A DNA stretch of 7,275 nt from Mycoplasmataceae bacterium (lineage in GTDB: Bacteria; Bacillota_I; Bacilli_A; Mycoplasmatales; Metamycoplasmataceae): the NCBI GenBank assembly GCA_017511585.1, contig JAFWJI010000080.1:1-7275 (forward strand). The letters are read 5' to 3'. The notes under the pieces were generated by a model, which saw only the letters and a program-made list of their open reading frames with translations, was not told the origin of the DNA and ran no database searches. Shown here in pieces: positions 1-7,275 of the stretch. Within the stretch, counting starts at the first letter, position 1; each line of letters begins with the position of its first letter. The position numbers and the translations under genes are program-made.

Positions 1-3000
1 AATCAAATTCTGATCGCGCAATTATTATTGATTTAAAAAATAGAGAATCTAACACTTCGAACGAAGCTGTTTATTGTTATTTTACTAGATTTAAAAATAA
101 CAAGAGTTTAATAGATTTAAAAATAACAAATAAAGATAACAAAAATGTTGTAGAAGCAACAGATCATAATTATTTATCTTCATTTTTAAATATTTCAAAT
201 CTTAGCTCTAATCAACAAGTTTGAGAATTATTCACTAATGTAAATGAAACTTCAGAATTTTATATTGATCCTGAATCAATTTATTATTCTGCTGTTAATA
301 AAAAAGCAAAATATGTATATTTAGATTTATATTCAACTATTACTTATGATTCAAAAGGTATAAATAAGAAAACATTACAAGATTTAAAAAACAATTTATC
401 TTCTGAATTTAAGATAGGAACAATTAGAATTGAAGGTTTTAATGAAGTTGATGCAACAGAAATAAAAAATCCTTATATTATTCCTAATGTTGAAATAAAT
501 GGTAAATATCCTAGTACTTTTATTCCTTCATTAATTGAAATATCGGATTCAAATATTAAGTCTATTTTGTGAAATTTTATATTTTCTAAAGGTGATGATG
601 TTTTATTAGAAGAAAATAGATGAATAGTAAATTTAAAAAATGATGAAAATTTTACTAGTAAAAATGTTCATTTATTTGATGATTTTTTCAAAAAAATTGA
701 AATTAAAGAAAGAAATAATATAGAAGGAAGTATTTTATTAAATGTTTTAATTAATTCCAAATACACAATTCCTTCTGGGAATAAAGATTTAAAAGTTAAT
801 AATATTAAAATTTCGGGTTTTAGAAATATACCAAACACTACAATTCATGGTAATAGTAAAGATGATATATTAATATTTAAAAATTCAAGCAATTATAATG
901 TTCCTTATCTAGATGGAGATACATGACAAGAACCATCTTTTAAACAAGAAAATACTAATTTTTTAAAATTTGAAGATTTTAAAAAGTGAGTATGAGAAAA
1001 CATTTTTAAGTCATCATATAATAATTGAATCCCAATAAATAGTTCTAATCCATCTAATAATTTTGTTAATAATTTAGCTTTAAATTTAACATTATCAAAA
1101 CAACATGGATTAAATAAATTAAATACAAATGATTATTTAAGTTCAAATAATTTAGTTTTTAGTAATTTTAATTTTTATCCTTCATTAGGATATTTTTCTG
1201 TTGATATTGGTCTTAATGTTTGATATGAAAATGGTGAATTAGTTTGAACTAAAGATTATTCAATAGAGAATAAGGCAGGTACAAAAGAATTAAGTGATAT
1301 TGTAAAAAACACTTTTTGAATTGGTGGATTTAGAATAGATAACGTAGAAACACAATATGATGATAGTAAAATTTGGCAATTAGATGGTGTTAATAATTTT
1401 TTAATTACTGAATTATTACAAAATCAAAATTCAAATAATAAAAAAATATTTGAAGAACAATTAAGAAATTATGTGATTAAAAATAAATTAATTAAATTAC
1501 CTTATTGAGTAGATCAAAATGTTTTATTAAATGAAGAAATCGTTTTTGAATTATATGATTATCAAATATCAAATGGTAGTGGAAGCATAAGAATAAGATT
1601 AAAAAATAATAATTGAAGAATTGATGATCAAGGAAAAGTTAAAAATGATAATACATTTTCAAATATTCAAATTTCAGGATTTTTAAAAGCAAAAGGTGTA
1701 GAAATAGATGATTCTTTTGTTTATGATATAAAGTCAGATAAAACAATATTTGTTGATTTATCTGACAATAAAAATAATTTGCAATTAGAAGATTTTTTTT
1801 CAAATATTGAAAAAAAATATATTGAAAAAATAGTTTTAAATGACAAAGAAAAATTAAGAACAGAACAACAATGGAAAGAATCATTAGAATTTTATTATGC
1901 AGTTTCTGAAAAAGAAATTAGTGAAATTAATTTTAATGAATTTTCACATAAGAAAAATCAAATAATTGATGCATTAAATTCTAAGATTAATTCCTCTTTA
2001 GGAAAAATTAATTATTTAAATAGTGAAGGTTCAAATTCTGGTTTAAAGATTTATATTTATGTTAAAGATATAAAATCTAATGAATTTTTAAATTCTATAT
2101 TTTCTAATTCAAAAGATCAAGCTAAAGGAAAAAATTTAGTTTCTTTAGTTAATACATCTAATATTAGTTTAAAACTTGATTTACAATCTTATTTTTTAAA
2201 TTTACAACAAGAAAAAATCATAAATGTTAAAAGTTATAATGCTCAAACAAATTATATTGATTCTTTAGTTTTTCCTACTTTTGATCAAGAAATGGTTGGT
2301 AAAAATATAAGTTTTGAAAATATTCAAAATATATTAATTGATTCAGGTTATACATTTGAATATTCTTGACTTGATATGTATGGAAATAAACAAACATTAT
2401 TAAATAAAATACCTTCACAATTTTATTTGAGAAGTGGTATGTCAACAATTGATTTAAAAATATATTTTTCAAAAAATAATATCCCAAGTATTTATATTTT
2501 TAATGACTCTTCATATCAAACTAATGAACAGAAACTGACATTATCTTTAAATTTAAAAAAAACAATAAACATAAATTACAGTGCATTTAAAGATATGTAT
2601 AGTAATTCAATTTTTTCATCAAATAATAGTTTAAAAATTTATGACTCTTCAAATGTTTTAAAAAATAATATTGATTTAATTATTAAAAAATGAAAAGATG
2701 TAGAACAAGAATTTTTTAGTAATTTAGCAAATGGGGATGTTGGATTAATTGAAACATATAAAGAAATTTTAGATTTAAAATACTCTTTAAATGGTTCAGA
2801 ATTTATTTATACAATAGATGAAATTTGAAAATTAATTGAACAAGATTGAAAATTAGCTATTTTAGGTGATAAAGAAAAATTTGACAAAATTAGATTTTAT
2901 TCACCTAATTTTTCTGATGGAACAAAAATATCTATAAAAATTTCAATAAAAGAAAATTATCAAAATCAATATGATATTTTTTATGTTTTAGGTCAAGACA

Positions 3001-6000
3001 ATGAAATTGTAAATCATGGTTTAAGCACAACATTTAACATGAAAAATCTAATTGAACAATGAAAAAGCAATGAAGTATTTTTACAATTAGATTCTAATTT
3101 TAAATTAAGTTTATCTATGTCTGACTTTAATGGAATTAAATGAGAAGAATTAAAATTAATTCTAAGAAATAATCTAGGTATTGTTTTTGAATATTCATTA
3201 GATAATGGTAAAACTTGAGTTGAAAATTTACAAGAATTAAATGTTAAAAATAATAATAATAATAATATTCAACAACTATATTTAAGAGCCTATGTTTTAC
3301 AAGAAACTAGAGAAGATTGAAAAAATAATTTGGAAGTTACAATAAATAATTTAACTTCTAATTCGAATGATTTGACAAATAAATATTCTGGTATTGAAAT
3401 TTTTGAATTAGTAGTACCTGGAACAATTAGTATAGATCAAAAAATAATTGAAAATTTTTCAAATACAGCTAATTCTTTATTTTCAGGTAATACAAAAAAA
3501 ATAAATATTAATATTCAAGAATTAGAAAAATCAATTGATTTATTAAAACAAGAATTAATTACTTTTAATAAAAATAAAAATAATAAATTCGATTTAACAA
3601 AAGATGATTTTGAGATAGAGTTTAAATTTTGTTTATCTAATGATTTAGAAGAAAATGTCGGTTCAGGCACTAAATTTATAAAATATGGAACTAATTTTCA
3701 AGATGAAGTTAATAAAGCATTAGAAAATTTAGAAGACCGTAGTTTTAATGGAGTTTCTTTTAGAATTAGATTAAAAAATTATGAACAAAATAGCAATTAT
3801 ACAAGCATTGACTTTACATCTGATAAAAAGTGATTATTAGTAGTTAGTGAACATATTTTATTAAAAGATTCTTCAAATAATGATTTTAAAAACCCAATTA
3901 AAATTTACTTAGATACTATTGTTGAAAAAATGTTAAAAATAAATTTTGTGTTGTCTAATGACAATGAAATATTTTTTGACTTTTCAAATCAGTTTTATCA
4001 TGAAGAATCAACAAATACTATTTATTCAGATGAAACTAAAAGATTAAAAGTTCAATTTTTAATTGATAAAAATATTCCTGAAAATTATGAAAGTTACATT
4101 AATGATAAACTTGTTTGAATAGATACTATACCTAAAAAATTAGAATCTAATAAAGATATTTTTGTTAGAGTTGTGGTAAATAATGAAAATTATGTTTATG
4201 GACCAGCTATTGAACAAACAGCTAGAATTTATAAATTGCATCCAAATACTAAAAATCCTTATATTTTCATAGATATGCAACAATTATCTAATTTAGAATT
4301 ATCAGGAACAATAAATATTGGAAATAATACATCTAATGTTTTTGATCAAAATGTTTTAATTGAAAAAGAAAAACAATTAATAAATAACTTTTTAGCTTCT
4401 AATGCTAATGTTAAATATAATTCTGAAGATTTTTATATTGCATATAAATTGATATATGAAAACGAAAATGAAACCTTATTATCTTGATTAAGTTTAAATG
4501 AATTATTAAATCAAATTGAACAATTATCTAAAAAATATGATTCTGATAATTTCGGAATAGTTTCTTTTGTATCTGGTCAATTTAAGATAAAAGCAACAAT
4601 AAAATCTAAAGTTGATAATTTGGTTATTATTGATAAAAGTACAGGTTCATTAGACAAAGTTAAAAGTGGAGAATTAATTAAAACTAATAATTTGATAACT
4701 AGAATTGATTTAACAAATTTAGTAAATCATTTAAGTAATAATAAAGTATCTGTTATTAATAAAAAACAAAATCAAAGAAGTTATGTTGATTTAGTAGCGG
4801 CTAAAAAAGAATTGTTTATTGAAAATGTTTATGGAACATCAACATCAAGTTTTTTATTAAATAAATCATTTAATGATATTTTTCAATTTTTCAAATATAA
4901 ATTAGGAATAAATTTTTCATTTTCTGCAGGAATTAATGATAAATGATATAACAACTTAGAACAAGTTACTATATTCGATGATGTTTCATGTGCAATTTAT
5001 ATAAAAATATTTAATTCAACATTTTCTCAAATTCAATTATTTGATTCTACAAATCAAAATCAAGAAAATATAGAACCTAATTTATTTAGAAAAATAAATT
5101 CATTAATTGATTGACCAAGAACAATTAAAGTAGATATTAATTTGCTAGAAACTTTAAAATTAGAAGGTACAACAAAAAATATTACTAATATAGAGATTTT
5201 AAAAGTAAGAGAAAAACAAATTATTGATGAAGTTTTATTTAATAGTTTACCAGCTGATTATGATGACAAAATATATAATGAAATATATAATTGCAATTTA
5301 AAAATTGTTTATTCAATTGGCGGACAATCAATTGAAGTAGATGGTAAAACTGCAACCTGATTTACTTTAGATGATTTACAAAATATTTTCGCTAATAAAA
5401 AAATTAATTTTTCTACAAATGAAGTATGAGTAAAATTCCAAATTTTTAATGAAGGAAATAAATATCAATTATCTAATAATAATTACATAATTGTTAATAA
5501 AGAAAATTTAGATAATGCTGCTAAATTTAAAATATTTATTCATACTAGACAAGATTTAGAACAAAAATGAATATATGAAAACTTATTGTTAGAAGGTTCG
5601 GTTTCAAAATATCAAATTGTTGGTTTAGAAAGATGATTAATTAACATTCCTAATGGTTTAATTGTTGAATTTAATTCAAGAACTAATAAAGATACTTTAT
5701 TACCATTGGATCAATATTGATCAGAAAAATATAATCAATATTCAATTGATTCATATAAAAATTATTGAATAAGATTCAAAATTAAACCAGGATTTGTTTT
5801 TGAAAACAATTTAAATTCGATATATTCAGAACCCATTAAATTAAATACATCTAATTTTTCTATTTCTTTAAATGCACAATCTAGTTGATTAAACTTAATA
5901 AAATTAAGTGGTAATACTAAAAATTTAAATATTAATGAAGATAAAGCAATTGAAAATTTTTATAATGCAAATCAAATTCAAAATAAAGATGTTGTAAAAA

Positions 6001-7275
6001 TTGTTTATTCAATTGATGAAATTAATTGATATAAAAAAGAAGAATTCATCATATTGCTTGACAATTTATCAGGAAGTTTAAATGAACAAAAATGAATTAT
6101 TCAAAGAGAAGATATAAAAGCTAAATGGGTATTAAATCAAACTTATTCTGAAGATAATAAATATTCATTATTAGTTGATGATATTTTAGTTGATAATGAT
6201 GAAGATAATCCGTTTGTTCAATTAATAACAAAAGACAAAAATCAAGATGTTAAAGGATATATTAATATTGATAATTTAACACCATTTGTTGCTAATAATT
6301 TTGAAGTTTGAAATACTGATAAAAATGCTATTTTATTAACTAAGAATATTTCTAAATTTAATAGCATGCTATCAGGATATTCTTCTTCTGGTATTTTTGA
6401 TATTGTTTATAAAAATGATTCAAATGATAATTTAAAGGCTAATAATAAAATTTTCAATTCAAATACAGGAGAAATTTTACAATACACAGAATTAGTTGGT
6501 AATTTTACAAATAAATATATTGAAATATCTTTTGTATCAAATTCTTTAGATTATCAAGTATATAAAAATAATGTTTTACAAAAAGATAATAGTTATACAT
6601 TGTCTTCTCCTGAAATTAAATTTTATATTTCAATTGAAATAGAAAACCCTTTAAAAAATAAAGAAATTATAGTCAGTTTTAAAGACGATAAAGAACAACC
6701 AATTTTTTATCAATCAGAAGGCGGATTTAATATTTTTATTAAAGATAACCAAACAAATATAAAACAAAATTTTAAAGAATTTTTAAATATATTACCTACT
6801 GACCAAGCAAATGCTTTAGAACTTGCTTATTATGTATCTGATAAAGAATTAGATGAAAAACAATTAAAAGAAATAACTTCTTTTGATCATTTATATAAAG
6901 AAAATGAACAAAATGAACAAAAATATGGTCTATGAAGAACTTTTGATGATAATATAAAAAACTTAGGTTTATTGGTTAATGATTATGTAATTGTATCTTT
7001 AAGAATTAAAAAAGAATATTTACCAAATCAAAACAATAAAGGTTTTGTATTATTGGATTCAGAAAATAATTATGTTCAAAAAAGAGTCTATGGTTATAAA
7101 GTTAGAGTTTCTGAAATTGAAGTGGATTGAAGTTCTTTAAAATTAAAAAATGTTGGCAAATTAGAACATCTATCAGAATTTTTAGATGGATATGCAATGA
7201 TGGAAACTATTTCTTTAGTTGAAGATGCAAAAAGAAATTATCAAGGAGTTTCATTAAAGTTAAATTATTTTAATG
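1..7275 (+). CDS. Giant modular mycoplasma protein, internal fragment (open at both ends; UGA = Trp)
   Basis: One reading frame, first full codon at base 3, runs through the entire window: 2,424 codons with no TAA or TAG. It carries 37 TGA codons and three TGG (residues 458, 624, 2042), so genetic code 4 is required; the standard code would break it into dozens of false fragments. The visible part alone would weigh roughly 280 kDa. No start, signal peptide, lipobox, stop or membrane segment is in view. Composition is rich in Asn, Lys, Ile, Leu and Ser, with only four Cys (residues 25, 1210, 1663, 1764). Residues 1 to about 580 carry four Gly-Phe-ending beta elements resembling the Lipoprotein_17 family. 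Residues about 583 to 2424 form about 13 diverged modules of roughly 138 residues. I see no enzymatic motif. Giant repeat proteins are known in mycoplasmas (for example Gli349 and Gli521 of M. mobile, in gliding and adhesion), but nothing here identifies this protein as one of them. A surface or extracellular structural role is inference. The frame and genetic code are very secure; the function is unknown. Confidence 0.97.
86..129 (+). repeat. 18-bp direct repeat, 26-bp period, inside the giant gene
   Basis: The 18-base string tagatttaaaaataacaa occurs exactly at 86-103 and again at 112-129. The offset is 26 bp, not a multiple of three, so the copies are translated in different frames: (T)RFKNNK in the first and IDLKITN in the second. 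The string is AT-rich, which raises the chance of coincidence, but its length and close spacing suggest a local duplication. Deletion by slippage between copies would remove 26 bp and shift the frame. Confidence 0.6.
303..1709 (+). repeat. Protein-level repeats: four Gly-Phe-ending beta elements (Lipoprotein_17-like)
   Basis: Four elements end in a hydrophobic strand followed by Gly-Phe: IGTIRIEGF (GF at residues 145-146), VNNIKISGF (272-273), FWIGGF (442-443) and FSNIQISGF (559-560). Each is preceded by another alternating strand, for example YVYLDLYSTI (104-113), GSILLNVLI (242-250), YFSVDIGLNVW (397-407) and GSIRIRLKN (527-535), then a polar, often Gly- or Asn-containing stretch. Approximate element spans are residues 101-153, 240-281, 395-452 and 523-569. 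Spacing between the GF pairs is 127, 170 and 117 residues. The layout (G-[ST]-I strand, variable loop, strand ending in GF) matches what I recall of the mycoplasma lipoprotein-associated domain PF04200, which occurs in tandem in surface lipoproteins. Family assignment is an inference without a profile search; the repeated GF strand is seen directly. No nucleotide-level identity links the copies, so they are ancient. Confidence 0.5.
1793..1817 (+). repeat. Paired homopolymer runs T8 and A8 in coding sequence
   Basis: Eight T (1793-1800, coding Phe-Phe within DFFS) and eight A (1810-1817, coding the end of Glu plus Lys-Lys) lie nine bases apart, near the start of the first ~138-residue module. 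Runs of this length can be slippage sites, but they are only slightly longer than expected in such AT-rich DNA and the frame is intact here. Confidence 0.5.
3249..3266 (+). repeat. (AAT)6 microsatellite coding six asparagines
   Basis: Six tandem AAT codons encode Asn1083 to Asn1088, in the loop between the core strand FEYSLDNGKTW and the exit strand LYLRAYVL of one module. It is the longest perfect trinucleotide tract I found in the window. Because the unit is a codon, copy-number change would alter loop length without breaking the frame. Confidence 0.85.
6903..6920 (+). repeat. 9-bp tandem duplication (aatgaacaa x2)
   Basis: Two adjacent copies of aatgaacaa, in frame, encode NEQNEQ at residues 2301-2306 in a polar loop just before Trp2311. 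The preceding codon is GAA and the following is AAA, giving a strongly charged and polar insert. It is probably a small in-frame slippage duplication in a surface loop. Confidence 0.6.

Larger units (their letters stand above)
1749..7275 (+). repeat. Protein-level array: about 13.5 diverged modules of ~138 residues
   Basis: Three landmarks recur in fixed order. (a) Entry strand, hydrophobic-x-hydrophobic-[DN]-[LIM], with the D/N or equivalent at residues 585, 726, 858, 1012, 1170, 1304, 1424, 1569, 1711, 1847, 1957, 2090, 2247 and 2375; examples are IFVDL, LKLDLQ, IFIDMQQL, TRIDLTNL, IKVDINLL and IEVDWSSL. (b) Core strand 'xYSx' with its aromatic at about residues 631, 787, 927, 1064, 1209, 1315, 1481, 1640, 1770, 1889, 2002, 2136 and 2276; examples are FEYSLDNGKTW, LKYSLNG, KIVYSIGG and KIVYSIDEINW. 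(c) Exit strand, for example GLKIYIYVKD (680), FRIRLKNY (1253), FVRVVVNN (1387), VKFQIFNEG (1810), WIRFKIKPG (1922) and IVSLRIKKEY (2330). Landmarks (a) and (b) independently give mean periods of about 138 and 137 residues, with individual spacings of about 105 to 170. The fourteenth module is cut by the window end. Modules 3, 6, 10 and 13 fit least well. Probably a beta-sandwich-like or mixed fold repeated as beads; the fold and function are inference. Confidence 0.6.

Noticed and set aside
719..738. Purine-rich AGAAGGAAG-type string resembling a ribosome binding site
   Set aside because: It is in-frame coding sequence (IEGS at residues 240-243), and no other frame opens a credible gene downstream.
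1011..1024. TATAAT-like strings as promoters (also near 2236 and 5273)
   Set aside because: Such strings are expected by chance in DNA this AT-rich. They lie inside an intact coding frame, with no following ribosome binding site and start of another gene.
1639..1884. Minus-strand open frame of 81 codons
   Set aside because: It lies antisense inside the giant gene, has a low-complexity Leu/Phe/Ile/Tyr-rich translation typical of reversed AT-rich coding sequence, and has no domain or context of its own.
2275..2487. Minus-strand open frame of 70 codons
   Set aside because: Antisense shadow of the same continuous + strand frame, with no recognisable product.
1779..6935. Eight separate + strand genes (for example 1779-2369, 3330-3833, 6366-6935) under the standard code
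   Set aside because: All are in the same frame and each ends at TGA with coding text continuing directly after it. They are pieces of one gene cut at tryptophan codons; the apparent ATG, TTG and GTG starts are internal codons.
1..7275. UGA read as glycine (Gracilibacteria/Absconditabacteria code 25)
   Set aside because: That would leave only three tryptophans in 2,424 residues, while GGN glycine codons are already plentiful. TGA also falls at aromatic positions of the recurring motif, as in YSLDNGKTW and YSIDEINW. Tryptophan fits much better.
1..7275. CRISPR array, insertion sequence, tRNA or rRNA genes
   Set aside because: I saw no regularly spaced identical repeats, no terminal inverted repeats or transposase motifs, and no GC-richer structured RNA segment. 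The coding frame covers every base of the window.

Overview
The whole window is the interior of one giant protein-coding gene on the + strand. Reading from base 3 (residue i = bases 3i to 3i+2), I translated all 2,424 codons by eye and found no TAA or TAG. The frame is open at both edges, so start, stop, promoter, terminator, signal peptide and any C-terminal anchor lie outside the window. The frame contains 37 in-frame TGA codons. They must be read as tryptophan, and only three TGG codons are present. This, with the extreme AT richness (roughly one base in five is G or C by eye), near-exclusive AGA for arginine and TTA for leucine, and an Asn/Lys/Ile-rich protein, points to a mycoplasma-type mollicute (genetic code 4). 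I cannot name the species.

The protein seen here has two architectural zones. Zone 1 (residues 1 to about 580, bases 3 to about 1748) holds four spaced copies of a beta-rich element ending in a hydrophobic strand plus Gly-Phe. It resembles the mycoplasma 'lipoprotein-associated' domain (Pfam PF04200, Lipoprotein_17). Zone 2 (residues about 583 to 2424, bases about 1749 to 7275) is a long array of about 13 complete highly diverged modules plus the start of a fourteenth, with a mean period of about 138 residues. Each module has (a) an entry strand of the type hydrophobic-x-hydrophobic-Asp/Asn-Leu/Ile/Met, (b) a central strand best seen as 'YSL/I' (clearest in FEYSLDNGKTW), usually followed by Trp/aromatic and a Leu-rich stretch, and (c) a later alternating strand such as FRIRLKN or WIRFKIK. 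No transmembrane helix or low-complexity linker separates the modules.

Beyond this gene there are only small DNA-level features inside the coding frame: an (AAT)6 tract, an 18-bp direct repeat read in two different frames, a 9-bp tandem duplication, and paired T8/A8 runs. There are no RNA genes, mobile elements, CRISPR arrays or intergenic regions. The most likely role, by inference only, is a very long modular extracellular or surface protein, of the general sort mycoplasmas use for adhesion or gliding. I do not recognise it as a specific characterised protein. The modular array is the best candidate here for an undescribed system.
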